Source: Pyropia yezoensis
Lineage: Eukaryota; Rhodophyta; Bangiophyceae; Bangiales; Bangiaceae
Assembly: GCA_009829735.1 (NCBI GenBank)
Contig: CM020620.1
Location: 17,380,354-17,444,353 of the forward strand
Direction of reading: 5' to 3'
DNA length: 64,000 bases
The notes under the pieces were generated by a model. The model did no database searches, was not told the DNA's origin, and was given only the letters and a program-made list of their open reading frames with translations. Shown here piece by piece: positions 10,460 to 20,839 of this stretch (positions are counted from its first letter, which is position 1; the number at the start of each line of letters is the position of its first letter). The translations under genes and the position numbers were made by a program.

Positions 10460-11533
10460 ATGGACGGCGGTCGGGCGGCGGAGCAAGGGGACCCGCCTCG
10501 GGACGGGGAGCCGCCCGCTGGCGGAAGTGGAGGCGGCGGCTGCGGCGGCCCCGGGGATGTCCGTGTAGCCACTGGCAGTCCCGGCGCGAACAAAAAGGAC
10601 GCAGGCAGCAGCACTGGTGGTGGCGATGGCAACGGCGTGACCGCCGCTCCCACCGTCGTTGTCGCCCCCGACAACGTCCCAGAGGCGTCTGGCCGCCCCC
10701 TCAAGCGACAAAAGGCTGACCCCGCACCCACCGAGGCGTCCGCACCCAATGGGGCGGCGGGGGAGGGTACCTCTTCAGCGGCGTCACCGGCGGGCACCAC
10801 GGGGGCCACGACGCCACCGGCGGCAGCCACGGCGAACGCGGGCGGCAAGCCGACGGCCGGCGTGGACGCCCCTACCAGAGCAGACCCCCCCGTCATCATC
10901 CCTGCCGGCGACTGCCCCGCCGGCGAGGCGGTGTGGGCGTCGCTGCTTGCCTCCAACGCCACCTTTGCTGCAGAGGGCAACCGTCCCCCCGTGGAGGGGG
11001 TGTCCGTGGCCCACCGCGAGGCGCTGGCGGCGGGCCAGTCGCCGGCGGCGGTGGTGGTAACGTGCTCGGACAGTCGTGTTTCCCCAGAGCTCCTCTTTGC
11101 GAGGGGCCTCGGCGAGCTGTTTGTCGTCCGAACGGCGGGCAACACGGCGGCTTTCGACTTGACGGTGGCGTCCGTGGAGTTTGGGGTGCACAACCTTGGC
11201 TCCCCGCTGGTGGTGGTGCTTGGCCACACCAAGTGCGGCGCGGTGGCGGCGGCGGTTGCCACCGCCGCCGACGCGGATGCCATGGCGGGCCAGCCGCCTG
11301 GGCTGGCGGCGTTTGTCAAGGCCGCCCTCGTCGCCCCCGTCCGCGCCGTCAAGGAGCGGGGGGGGGTGGCAGAGGCGGACTTTGTGTCGGCGTGTGAGGT
11401 GGAGAACGTGGCCGCCGCGGTGCGGTCGCTGGTAACAACAAGTGCGTGGATGGGCAAGGCGCAGGCGGGGGGGAAGGTCAAGGTGGTCGGGGCCCTCTAC
11501 AACGTGGCAGCGGGCACCGTGTCGGAGGTATGA
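10460..11533 (+). CDS. Beta-class carbonic anhydrase
   Basis: Beta-carbonic anhydrases interconvert CO2 and bicarbonate using a zinc ion; in algae they serve carbon concentration or pH balance. The 357-aa frame is uninterrupted. The catalytic domain occupies roughly residues 150-357. CSDSR at 202-206 supplies the first zinc Cys and the Asp-Arg dyad, GHTKCG at 255-260 supplies the zinc His256 and Cys259, and VVRTAGN (222-228) is the usual active-site strand. Residues 1-145 are Gly/Pro/Ala-rich low complexity, with a basic KRQK at 82-85. This is neither a clear signal nor a standard transit peptide, so location is uncertain (nucleus/cytosol or plastid). The ATG at 10460 is the first in frame and follows the GC-rich leader. 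Family assignment is firm; function in CO2 supply is inferred. Confidence 0.9.
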   Translation: MDGGRAAEQGDPPRDGEPPAGGSGGGGCGGPGDVRVATGSPGANKKDAGSSTGGGDGNGVTAAPTVVVAPDNVPEASGRPLKRQKADPAPTEASAPNGAAGEGTSSAASPAGTTGATTPPAAATANAGGKPTAGVDAPTRADPPVIIPAGDCPAGEAVWASLLASNATFAAEGNRPPVEGVSVAHREALAAGQSPAAVVVTCSDSRVSPELLFARGLGELFVVRTAGNTAAFDLTVASVEFGVHNLGSPLVVVLGHTKCGAVAAAVATAADADAMAGQPPGLAAFVKAALVAPVRAVKERGGVAEADFVSACEVENVAAAVRSLVTTSAWMGKAQAGGKVKVVGALYNVAAGTVSEV

Positions 11534-13257
11534 GCGGCATCGCCATGGAGGTGTGAGCGGCCAAAGTCGACCATGCCGGGGCGAGAATGGGGAGTAGATC
11601 GAGAGGTGACGATGACGGTAATGGTGACTGTGACGGTGACGGTGACGGTATTGGTGATGGTGGCAGTGACGGTGACGGCCAATGGATCGATGATGGTTGG
11701 TGGTGCGTATTCTATGACGTCTCGTGCACCTCTGTTGCTTGTAGGGACTGCCAGACGCATGGGAGCATAAAGAACAGCAGCTCCCTTCTACGTCGTCTCC
11801 TGACTGCCATTATGCTGCTCACAACAGCGGTCCAAACTCTCATCCCCCATGTCCATCTAACCGCCTCCATCTTTATGGTGTATGCACAGTGTGTGCTGGT
11901 CTTTTTCGCAAAAACGACGCTCGACTGGAGCGCCGGTGTGAGACCCATGGTCGTCGAGCACCCCATAAAGCCACAAGTCGATACAGCCGCGCTACGGCCA
12001 ACCGAAGCTCAGCTCAGCATGGGCTCCTTTGCGTGAGTCACCTCACATCAACACCAGAAGCAGCCTCTTCGCGCCTTTAGCGGCCACCCTGCCCCACACC
12101 TGGCATTTTGCTCTCAGCATGTACGGGTCAGGGCTACCGTCGGCCCCTTTGACCGTCTCATAGGCCTCCATTGACAAACCTTTCCCCGCGTCTGGCGCGA
12201 GCCGCGCGTCGGCGGGTCTCTACCTGAGCAGGCCATCGTCGAGGCGGAGCGGCTATCTGAATGTGGCGGCGTGCCGTGTACCTGGCACGCCGGGACGACC
12301 TGCGTGCACGGGTGATGCGCGAGAGTTCGTGGGCAGGGGGGTGCGCGGGGTAGGCTGCAAGGGTGTGCGGCTCGCGGGCGTGGAAGCGACGATAGGGTGA
12401 GGGTTGGAGATGACCCCCTTTCATCCAAAGAGGGATTCGCCAGTGATCATCATGAGCTAAATCCATGATCGCCAATTGTGGGTTTTTCGACATCACAGAC
12501 TCGCAATCGACTTTCCGCGCTGTGCACGAATATCCACCCGGCCAAGCGGATCGTTTGGACTGCCCCCCCCTGTGCCGCGATTTTGCGGCCTGTCTTGTAC
12601 CCGGGCAACCTCCCACCGCGGCGATAGCCCCATGACGGCGGCGGGCGCGGCCGCCACGGCCCCGCGACGACAACCCCTGCCCTGCAAGGGCGAGTAAGGG
12701 ACATCGGTTGGGGGGGACCGGGACATCCCCTTCTGCGGCCAAACTATGAAACCTTGTCGGCTGGGGTCTGTGACGTCACCGGCGCCCGTGGCGTACGGTC
12801 ACAGTACATGCTTTGGGCTCGGGCGTGGCTGGGATCCACAAGACGGCTCGACGGTAGGGGCTGCCGACGCCAACGCGGCCGCCGCCCCATCAGTAGCTGC
12901 CAGTACAGCTCACCACCGCCAAGGGGTGTGCGGCCCTGATACGAAAGGAGACAGAACAGGCAAAAGAGGCACGAACCCCAAAACACAACAGAGTAGACAG
13001 GACCGACAGGTGCACCAGCGGCCATGAAGAGAATACAACCAGAAAGCGATGTGCCCGAAAAATACAGGGGCCCAGACGCAGGACATGGAGCCCAATACAC
13101 AAACGACACCCCAACGGGCGACAGAAGAAGCAGTATAAGAAAGAAACCAATACAGAAGAGACGGCAAAACCCCGCCACACACCCGGTCGCCAACAAAAAA
13201 AGAGGCGCACTGCACAATCCCTAGCCCCTCCACCTATCTTGGTAACGCCCAGCTCCC
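11534..13257. other. Intergenic between carbonic anhydrase and Tudor-like gene (tail to tail)
   Basis: It holds a 6-bp minisatellite at 11606-11680. It also contains a pyrimidine-rich region (12750-13250, read on the minus strand) that gives a hydrophobic but unconvincing 157-codon frame and is more likely 3' untranslated sequence. No RNA gene or domain-bearing frame is seen. Confidence 0.45.
11606..11680 (+). repeat. GACGGT-type hexanucleotide minisatellite
   Basis: Imperfect tandem GTGACG/GGTGAC hexamers with interruptions (GGTATTG, GGTGGCA) lie just after the carbonic anhydrase stop codon, probably in its 3' untranslated region. Confidence 0.7.
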
Positions 13258-14037
13258 TCACATAACCAAAGCGTCTTCATCATCCCCGTCATCTTCCGGG
13301 TAGTCTTCGTCGTCCATCTCGTCCTCCCCGACAGGCACGTGCTCCAGCATCACCACCCCCGTGGTCGGGTGCAGGAGCCGCCACACCTCCCGCGTCAGCA
13401 CAAGCTGCTCCTCCTCCCCAGAATCGTAGCGCATAAGAAAGGTTCCCGGCTCAGCGCGCCTGCTCCCATGCTGCCCGCCCGCCATGACCGCAGCCGCACG
13501 GCCGATCACCGACGCGGCCAGACGCACCGGGCCACCCGCGCCGTGGGCGTCGTTGGCGTCCCCCCCCTCAGACGAGGACGTCTCTGCCGACTCGTCCGAC
13601 AGGCCCTCGGCATCCGCTTCCTCCTCCTCCCCTGCGCGCTCGCCCGCCACAGCAGCGGCGGCCATGCCGCCGCCCCACACCGCCATCAGCACGCCTGGCT
13701 CGTAGACCCGCTTATCCCGCCGGTATACCGCCATCCGTTGGCCGGCCAACGACTCGTAGCGTACATCCCGACGCGGCGCCAGCGCCGGGTACCGCCGCCG
13801 CACGCGGATGTGGTCACGGGGGCGCCCGCCTGGCGCCGCCAGCGGCGGCGGTGCCGCTGCCACTGCAGCCGCGCCACGGGCGGGAGCGGCGGGGGAGTTG
13901 GTGTCCCCGTCGGGGCGGGGGGTGGACGGGCCGCCCTGCTGCCGCCCAAGGCTGCCTGAGGGGAGGTAGGAAGAACCACTGGGCAGCATGTGTGCGTGGG
14001 GGGGGTGCGGGTGGGGAAGGATGATTGGAACGCCCAT
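13258..14037 (-). CDS. Tudor-like acidic protein, hypothetical
   Basis: A 259-aa frame is read from the ATG at 14037; an alternative ATG at 13989 would remove 16 residues. The frame stays open further upstream, but that sequence is low-complexity and probably leader. Residues 100-120 (QRMAVYRRDKRVYEPGVLM) and 199-222 (TFLMRYDSGEEEQLVLTREV, then WRLL) read as the two halves of a Tudor-type barrel. Plant chromatin proteins show the same pattern: a basic strand, Y-x-G-V, then VxYDDGxEExLxL-x4-W-x-LL. The halves are separated by an Ala/Glu/Ser-rich insert (about 121-195). The C-terminus is strongly acidic (237-256). Tudor barrels bind methylated histone tails, so a chromatin role is plausible, but this is inference from motif shape only. 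It is divergent with the ABCF gene at 15612. Confidence 0.55.
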   Translation of the reverse strand: MGVPIILPHPHPPHAHMLPSGSSYLPSGSLGRQQGGPSTPRPDGDTNSPAAPARGAAAVAAAPPPLAAPGGRPRDHIRVRRRYPALAPRRDVRYESLAGQRMAVYRRDKRVYEPGVLMAVWGGGMAAAAVAGERAGEEEEADAEGLSDESAETSSSEGGDANDAHGAGGPVRLAASVIGRAAAVMAGGQHGSRRAEPGTFLMRYDSGEEEQLVLTREVWRLLHPTTGVVMLEHVPVGEDEMDDEDYPEDDGDDEDALVM

Positions 14038-15611
14038 GGTTGGTTGAAGGGAGCGAGGGGGGGGATGATAGCACGTTAGGTAGGCAGTCGGACTGGGGAG
14101 GAAACACAGAAGGTGACCAGGAGTGGTGGTAGAGAGAGAGGAGCAATGCAATGGGGACCGTGGGTGAACGTCGCGACGCGTCGCACCAAACAATGACCGA
14201 TGACAAAGCGGCTGGCGGAGAGAGCGGCAACGTCCACGGCCGCGGCGGGTGGCGTGCGTGGCGTCGGCCAGGTGGTGACAGCGGCTGGGCGGAGCAACGG
14301 CAGGCAGCACGCGGCGGCGGTCCGTGCGGCGGCGTCGTCCAAATCAAAGCGCTCGCGCGGGATGTGCCCAGCGCGACGCCGGCCGGCGCGCGCGCAACTG
14401 TAGGGGTGAGGGGGGGGGGTGTCGCCGCCGGTGCCCGCCGGTGTTTCTATCAAGAGTGGCCCACGTGGTGGCGCTGCTGGCAGCTGTCGCGTGGGGCCCT
14501 CTCCCCCGCCAAACTTGCCCTTGCCGGGCGTTTTAGCAGCTTTCCCTGCTGTCTGACGAGGGCCGCAAAAAAAACGAAGGGGGGGGGGGGGAAACTCACG
14601 TGCCGCCCACTGCGTGCGGCTGAGAGGGCGTGTGACTCCAAAAAAATGGGTGCTACGTCTCTTGAAACTGATTTTACAGGCGGCAACGACACTAAAATGG
14701 AGGCGGATGTTGCATACGGTGGGTGGATGATGAAGCTTCCACAGAAACCTTGACATTTTGGTCCGTCCATTGATTGGCTAGAAATCAGCTGTAATGACAT
14801 ACATGCAAGTTGCGAGAAGGTTTGTGTCCAAACAGTGGCCTGCCAGGGTGCCCATTGGCTGGACACTCCCGTCGGGCCAGCGCCGTGCGCCGGTGGAGGC
14901 CGCCCATCCTTCGCCACCGCCGGGACACCCCCCTCCTCGCAGCCAACCACAGCACATTGGCCACACGATCGAGGCCACCACCGTTCTTGTGGCGTCGTCC
15001 TGGCCAATCAGTGGGAGCCGAGTCGGGCGTCAGCAGGTTGGCGGCGGCTCGCAGGGTGCCCTTCCAAGCCAGAGAAGGCCAGAGCTTGCCTCGGTGGGTC
15101 TGCTGGGGGGGGGGGGCTTCCCTTGCTGCCCCCGCCGCCGTCGGCCGCCGCGCGCGTCCCGCCGCTGCGACTCGTCTGACGGGGTGCCCCCCCCCCTGGT
15201 GTGCTGGGGCGCGGTTGTCTTGCGTGGGGGTCTTGTGTCGTGGGTTTGCCCAGCTGTTCCCCATTTGGTCCCACCGCGGCAGCTTCCGCACGGCCGCAGA
15301 CGTTCGTACACACCTTCCAGCGTGTGCCCGACCGTCTGCCTCCGCCGTCGCCTGGTGGGGGGGAGGTGACCGCGGCGGCGGGTTGCTGCTCTGCCAGCCT
15401 GTTTGGTGGAGCTGCCACCGACAGTCGACGGCGGGTGTTGCAGTCGCCACGCTTTTCAGCGGCTGTGCCTTTTTTTTCTGACCACGGCGGCGGCTGTCGC
15501 GCAACCGGCGACAACGCGGCGTGGTTTGTGTGCGCGTACTTTTAACGTGGTCGGTCGTCGGTAACCGAGGCCGAGCGTGCGTGTCTGCGGGTCCCCTAGC
15601 CCACTCTCACC
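14038..15611. other. Divergent intergenic region between Tudor-like gene and ABCF gene
   Basis: About 1.6 kb, very GC-rich, with G-runs at 14408-14417, 14580-14592 and 15107-15116. It presumably holds the promoters of both divergent genes, but no TATA box stands out. Many overlapping open frames on both strands are Pro/Arg/Gly-rich shadows without motifs. Confidence 0.45.
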
Positions 15612-17480
15612 ATGGCGCCCAACAAGTCGAAGAAGTTCCTGGAGAAGCAGAAGAAGATGGAGGCGGCCAAGGCCGCCAAGGCCGCTGCGGCCAACGGAGG
15701 GCTGCCGCCGCTAGCGAGCGGCGGCAAGGCGGGGGACATGCTGGAGACGGCGTCGACCATAACGGCCAGCTCTGGAGGCAAATCGAACAAGAAGGGCTCT
15801 TCCGCGTCGCTGAAGTCGTTGGAGCACACTGAGAAGACGGACATGACTCGGTCGGCGACGGGCGTGCTGCATTCGCTGCCGACTGCTCGGGACATTAAGA
15901 TTGGGTCCTTCTCGCTCAACTATCACGGCAAGCTGCTTGTTGAGGACACAATGATTGAGCTGTCGGTCGGACGCCGGTATGGCCTGATTGGTCGCAACGG
16001 GTGTGGCAAGTCTACGTTCCTTCAGACGCTCGCCGCCCGGGAGGTGCCCATCCCCGACCACGTTGACATTTATCTGCTGTCGGAGGAGGCGCAGCCCAGC
16101 CAGGACACGGCGCTGGAGTATGTTATTAACTCTGCCAAGGCCGAGGTGCAGAGGCTAGAGGACAAGGCCGAGGAGCTGCTGACCGAGTACGGGCCCGACT
16201 GCGAGCAGCTGCAGGGCATTTATGAGCGTCTTGACGAGATGGACCCGTCCACGTTTGAGTCTCGGGCGGCGACCATCCTCTGTGGCTTGGGTTTTACGTC
16301 CAAGACCATCTCCAAGAAGACGTGTGACATGAGCGGTGGGTGGCGCATGCGCGTGGCGCTGTCCCGGGCGCTGTTTGTGCAGCCGACGATGCTCCTTCTG
16401 GACGAGCCCACCAATCATCTGGACCTCAACGCCTGCGTGTGGCTGGAAGAGTACCTCAGCCGCTACAAGAAGATCCTGGTTATTGTGTCTCATTCGCAGG
16501 ACTTCTTGGACGGTGTCTGCACGGACACGATGGTCATGCAGGAGCAGCAGCTGAAGTACTGGAGTGGCAACTACTCGACGTATGTACGCACACGCAAGGA
16601 GCAGGATGTCAACCAGCTCAAGCTGTACAAGAAGCAGCAGGACGAAATCAAGCACACGAAGGACTTCATCTCCTCGTGCGGGACGTACTCCAACCTGGTG
16701 CGCCAGGCCAAGTCGAGGCAAAAGCAGCTGGACAAGATGGTAGAGGCCGGCCTTCTCAAGCCCCCCTTCCAAGATACCCTGTTCCGCTTCCGCTTCCCCG
16801 AGGCGAGCCAGCTGTCCCCGCCGTGCATCAGCTTTACGGACGTGGCCTTCTCCTACTCAGGCGAGGAGAAGGATTTCCTTTACAAGGACCAGAGCTTTGG
16901 CATTGATTGCGACTCTCGGGTGTGCATTGTTGGGCCCAATGGTGCGGGCAAGACGACCCTCATCAACCTGATGCTGCACAAGCTGACGCCTGTGCAAGGC
17001 TCGGTATCGCACAGGAGTGGCCTCAAGGTTGCGCAGTTCCACCAGCACTCGGCTGACCAGCTCGATCTTGAGGTGTCGCCCATTGAGTACTTGCGGAGCC
17101 GCTTCCCCGGTCGCCACAAGGACGTTCAGAGCTGGCGTGGGGAGTGTGGCCAGTTTGGTGTGACTGGGGACCAGCAGCTCGCGCCCATTGGGCATCTGAG
17201 CGATGGCCTCAAGTCGCGGCTCGCCTTTGCGGAGATTGGCATGCAGAACCCGCACATCCTGCTGCTGGACGAGCCGACCAACGCGTTTGACATGGAGGGC
17301 ATTGATGCGCTGGCCGAGGCCATCAACGCGTTTACTGGCGGTGTGGTGCTGGTCTCTCACGACTTCCGTCTGCTGTCGCAGGTGGCGCGAGAGATTTGGG
17401 TGGTGGACGGCGGCATCTCTGTCTGGAAGGGCGACATCAAGTCGTACAAGGAGAGCCTGAAGAAGGGCATGAAGTGGTAG
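15612..17480 (+). CDS. ABCF2: ABCF-family ATPase, ABCF2/ARB1 type
   Basis: Soluble twin-ATPase without membrane segments. Yeast ARB1 and human ABCF2 act in ribosome biogenesis and translation. The 622-aa frame is intronless and starts in an excellent context (ACCATGG). The N-terminus is Lys/Ala-rich (1-28). ATPase 1: Walker A GRNGCGKST (127-135), signature MSGGW (240-244), Walker B LLLDEP (261-266), H-loop His294. Linker with basic helices at about 325-380. ATPase 2: Walker A GPNGAGKTT (441-449), signature LSDGLK (529-534, the variant typical of ARB1/ABCF2), Walker B (550-555), H-loop His583. Length matches the family. One oddity: after Walker B of domain 2 the usual NHLD reads NAFD, so the D-loop neighbourhood has changed while the Asp is kept. 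Codon use is moderate and unlike the extreme GC of its neighbours, which fits a highly expressed gene. Confidence 0.96.
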   Translation: MAPNKSKKFLEKQKKMEAAKAAKAAAANGGLPPLASGGKAGDMLETASTITASSGGKSNKKGSSASLKSLEHTEKTDMTRSATGVLHSLPTARDIKIGSFSLNYHGKLLVEDTMIELSVGRRYGLIGRNGCGKSTFLQTLAAREVPIPDHVDIYLLSEEAQPSQDTALEYVINSAKAEVQRLEDKAEELLTEYGPDCEQLQGIYERLDEMDPSTFESRAATILCGLGFTSKTISKKTCDMSGGWRMRVALSRALFVQPTMLLLDEPTNHLDLNACVWLEEYLSRYKKILVIVSHSQDFLDGVCTDTMVMQEQQLKYWSGNYSTYVRTRKEQDVNQLKLYKKQQDEIKHTKDFISSCGTYSNLVRQAKSRQKQLDKMVEAGLLKPPFQDTLFRFRFPEASQLSPPCISFTDVAFSYSGEEKDFLYKDQSFGIDCDSRVCIVGPNGAGKTTLINLMLHKLTPVQGSVSHRSGLKVAQFHQHSADQLDLEVSPIEYLRSRFPGRHKDVQSWRGECGQFGVTGDQQLAPIGHLSDGLKSRLAFAEIGMQNPHILLLDEPTNAFDMEGIDALAEAINAFTGGVVLVSHDFRLLSQVAREIWVVDGGISVWKGDIKSYKESLKKGMKW

Positions 17481-19324
17481 GCGTCTGGGATCGAGTCGGC
17501 GGCTGCTGCTGCGGCTGCTGTGTGATTCTCTTGCTGTTTCTGCGGGAGCGGCTTTGGCAAGGGCATCGATGGGTGCGCTGCCGTTCGTGGACCTCCACGC
17601 GGGCTGCGGTTCGTGTGACAATGGATATGCCAGACGTCCGTGCCACAGCTGCAGTTTACGACGGAGAGGGCAAGAGCTTTCGGGGCTTGCTCTAGCTATG
17701 GGTTGCCCTGAACGTTGGTGACGTTCTCCTGGGCCGTCGGTCGACGTGCGACGTCGCACCAGACTCTTCCTGTGGCGTCTTGCAGGTCGCTCGTGGGGGT
17801 GTGCCGGTTCTCCAATACTACCTTGTCGCTCGTGTGTACCAGGGTTCGACGTCTAGCATGCTCGTGCTTCGGTGAGCGGTGGGCTTTTTACCTTGGTATC
17901 GGTGTAGGCGCTCGTGGCATCTTGCCCCGCACGTGGCGGCTGGGTCTTGTCGTGCCGGTGTGTCTATTGATGCGTGGCGTTGGCGGGTACGGCACCTGTT
18001 GATTGCCTGTGGGTGACGGCGATAGGACCAGCCGGACGGCCACTTTTTTTGTGCTTGTGTATCGTGTGCGGAGCATTGTATGACGGGTCTGCTCCTGCTC
18101 TCGTGTTTTTTTTTTCTTCCTTTCCCATTGTAATATCATTTGCCTTTTCCTACGTAGCGCGGCGCGCGCAGTGAGGGGCAGCCAGGCACGCGCCGAGCCA
18201 CCTTCTCGGTAACCCACCGGCCACAGAAAGCAGTCGCGACACAGGAGCGCCCGCGTCGCCCTCGCGTAACGAAACGTTTGAGCCGCCGCCCATCTCGCAC
18301 GGCAGACCCACCCGTGTGCCCCACGGCATGACACCTGCACCGTGCGGCATACGCCCTACGAGCCACACGTTCGGCGCGGAGTAACACGGGGCCGGGTAGG
18401 GGCGACGGCGGCGGGCTGCTCTCGGAGTCTTTGACCAGTCCCCCCCCCGTGACTGCCCCCGCTTGATGTGTGAATTGTACGTTCGCGGGCGCCGCCGCGC
18501 GAGCCTTGGGCGACAGCCGCAACCGTTTTGAGGGGGCGCTCCGTGGACGGAGGCAACGGTCGCTCGCCGTCGTGCGCACGTGCTGCTACTACCGCTAGGC
18601 CGGAGCTCCACGTGGCACAGGCACTTGGGTCACCATCGCGGGTACCGCGGTCGACGGTGGCGCCCGCTTATTGTACAGTTCAGGCGGCGGCGGCAGCGGG
18701 AGCGGCGGCAGCGGCGGCGGCGGCAGCGGGAGCGGCGGAAGCGGCGGCGTCGGCAGCGGGAGCGGCGGCAGCGGCGGCGGCGGGAGCGCCACTGGCGCCC
18801 ACGCGCCGGCGGTGGCGGCGGGCGACCGCCGCCGCCACGACCGCCGCGCTGGTGAGCCAAGCTCTGTGACGTACAGACATATAGGCAAGATCACGACACA
18901 ACCGAAAAAAAAAACACAGGAGGGGACAGCGCGAAACCACGGGCGAGGGACGGCGGCGGGCACACGCCCCTGGCCGCGGCCGTTCGACGCGGGGGAAGCT
19001 ACGGCCCTCTTTCCTGGCGGCGGGGGTGGCCGCTTGGGAGCCACGCCCGCCACCGCGACGCCGCCCGCACGAGCGCTCGGCAAGGCCCCGCGCGGCGGGG
19101 GGCGGGTTCGCCGCGACATGGGCGCTGCCCCCGACGCGGCCCTGGCCGAGCCGCGCCGGAGCCGCTCAGCCGTCGCGGCGAGGCGGCGGCAACGTCAACG
19201 ACGACAGCCGCCCGTGGTCGAGACAGGCACGTGGCGGGGTCAGCCGCCCGCGCCGCCGCCACTTCCGCCACCACAGCCACACCGCTGCCGGGAGACGCCT
19301 TCAGGCCCCCCCCCCCCCCCCCAA
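17481..19324. other. Intergenic between ABCF and DNA glycosylase genes (tail to tail)
   Basis: The first 650 bp are T/G-rich on the plus strand with a T-run at 18106-18118, as expected for the ABCF 3' untranslated region. A Gly/Ser-coding minisatellite lies at 18682-18790. Antisense shadows of the glycosylase gene extend into this stretch; no independent gene is supported. Confidence 0.45.
18682..18790 (+). repeat. GGCGGCAGCGGGAGC-type minisatellite
   Basis: Imperfect tandem copies of a unit of about 36 bp, built from GGCGGC, AGCGGG and AGC triplets. It keeps a long frame open (Gly-Gly-Ser repeats), but that frame then runs antisense to the glycosylase gene, so it is treated as a repeat and not as coding. 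Confidence 0.7.
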
Positions 19325-20839
19325 TCAGCGCTCCCCCCGTCCCTTCCGCCCTCCCCTGCCCTCCTCGCCCACCCCATGGGGCCACGGCAGGGGTGCGATC
19401 GCACGGCCCAACGCCGCGTACGGCGCCGAGCGGTCCGCGTCGGTGAGGGCGGCACGGCCCGACGGGCTCGGCAGCACCCAGACTCGCGACGTGCGCAGTG
19501 GCCACCCCGCAGGCAGGACCGCTTGCTCCCCAAACGGCACCGACTTGACACGCTGGGCGGGGGCGAAGAGCGCCACAAAGTGAGACTTGCCGGTAAAGGC
19601 CACAAAGGCGGGCTCCCCGGCTGTCGACGCCCCCTCATTGGGTGCCCCGACACACACACCCCCGCCGTCGGCCGCCGCCGCCGCCAAAGCCAACGCCTCT
19701 TGACTCATCTCTACCACCCCCGCCGCTGCTGCGGGCGTCACTCCCCTCACCTCGCTGGAAGGCGCGCTGTTGCCGACGTCGACCGCCCTCTGCGCCGTCG
19801 CCGCCACCACCGCCGCGTCTGCCGCGGCCTCGGCCGCCGCCACCGCCGACGCCCGAGCAGCGTGCGCCGCGAGGCGGCCAAAAAACTCGTCCCGGTACCC
19901 CGTCCCCGCCGCCGCCCGCCGCACCGCTGCCGCGTCGCTTCCGGGTGCCAGCCACACGTCGGTGAGGCCAACGCCCGCCGCGGCGGGGAGGTCCCCATCC
20001 CGGGCAGCCGCCGCGAGGGCGGCGGGAACCACCCCAGCATCGCGGAGCAGCCGCCACAGCCGGTTGCCCCCGTGGGCGTAGCCATGGCCCGCCGCCCACG
20101 ACGCTGCCGAAGGGTTGTGGCCGACGAGGAGGAGGCGCAGGGGGCGCTCGGCGTGGCCGGGCGTTGCGTACTTTTCGCGCCACCTCCCCCCCCCGGGGCC
20201 ACCGCCAGCAGGAAGAAGGGGAAGGGGGGGGGTGGAGGCGCCTTCAAGGCCAGCCTCGGCCGAAGAAGTGGCCGCCGCCGCCGCCGCAGCAGTCCCTGTC
20301 GCTGTCGCTGTCGCATGGGGGGGCGCTGGCGACGGCACGGCGGCGGGCGGCGAGGACGGACGCGGTCGCTTTCGCGACGTTGGCGGCGGCGGCGGTGGCG
20401 CAGCCGCGGAAGCAGAAGCCATTGCCGCCGCGGGTACAGGGGCGACCGGGGCGGGGACGGCGGCGGCGGTGGCGGCGGCGTCACTGCACGGGCGGCGGCT
20501 GCGGCCACAGGCAAAGCGGGACAGGTCCATGCCTGGCCGACAGCGGCGCCACGCGCCACACCGCACCGGCGCGGGGACCCAGGAGAGCATTGGCAGCGGC
20601 AGCTCCCCTCGCGGATGGGGGGCGGGTAGCAACGGCGAGGCGCGGGGAGAGAGAGGCGGGGGGGGGGGGAGGGGCGTGGTGTCACAGGGGACGAAGGCTC
20701 CTCCGCGGCCGCTGGCAGCCGGCAAGACGCGGGAGGAAGCGAGCGGGAGGTTCGTTCGCCACGTGGAGGTAAACATCCACGTGGATAGATCAGAACGCTG
20801 CGGATCCGGGGGCACTCGGGCCCCCGTCGACGACGCCAA
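19325..20839 (-). CDS. Mismatch-specific uracil/thymine-DNA glycosylase, TDG/Mug type
   Basis: Enzymes of this family remove uracil or thymine from G:U and G:T mispairs in base-excision repair. Residues 235-270 carry the Mug/TDG motif 1: LLLVGHNPSAASW, with the catalytic-type Asn242 in the N-P position, followed by HGGNRLWRLLRDAGVV. GVGLTDVW (289-296) matches the next conserved strand. VAFTGKSHF (413-421) and VWVLPSPSG (453-461, the DNA-intercalating N/S-P-S-G loop) complete the fold. Ala-rich inserts (about 325-410) separate motifs 2 and 3 and enlarge the domain. Residues 1-220 are Pro/Ala/Arg-rich with a nuclear-signal-like SRKRPRP (155-161). The true start is uncertain: ATGs at residues 84, 104 or 140 (20422) would also keep the whole domain. 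Intronless. Divergent with the TFIIIC gene at 21372. Confidence 0.85.
   Translation of the reverse strand: MASSTGARVPPDPQRSDLSTWMFTSTWRTNLPLASSRVLPAASGRGGAFVPCDTTPLPPPPPLSPRASPLLPAPHPRGELPLPMLSWVPAPVRCGAWRRCRPGMDLSRFACGRSRRPCSDAAATAAAVPAPVAPVPAAAMASASAAAPPPPPPTSRKRPRPSSPPAAVPSPAPPHATATATGTAAAAAAATSSAEAGLEGASTPPLPLLPAGGGPGGGRWREKYATPGHAERPLRLLLVGHNPSAASWAAGHGYAHGGNRLWRLLRDAGVVPAALAAAARDGDLPAAAGVGLTDVWLAPGSDAAAVRRAAAGTGYRDEFFGRLAAHAARASAVAAAEAAADAAVVAATAQRAVDVGNSAPSSEVRGVTPAAAAGVVEMSQEALALAAAAADGGGVCVGAPNEGASTAGEPAFVAFTGKSHFVALFAPAQRVKSVPFGEQAVLPAGWPLRTSRVWVLPSPSGRAALTDADRSAPYAALGRAIAPLPWPHGVGEEGRGGRKGRGER

Noticed and set aside
10102..11481. 459-codon minus-strand frame over the carbonic anhydrase gene
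   Set aside because: It is antisense to a gene with all catalytic residues; Ala/Thr/Pro-rich shadow without motifs.
12744..13217. 157-codon minus-strand hydrophobic frame, possible membrane protein
   Set aside because: It lies directly after the Tudor-like gene in T-rich sequence expected for a 3' untranslated region; two overlapping hydrophobic frames of equal quality exist, which points to composition.
18671..20629. 652-codon plus-strand open frame beginning with Gly/Ser repeats
   Set aside because: It starts in a minisatellite and then runs antisense to the DNA glycosylase gene, whose motifs are convincing; composition keeps it open.
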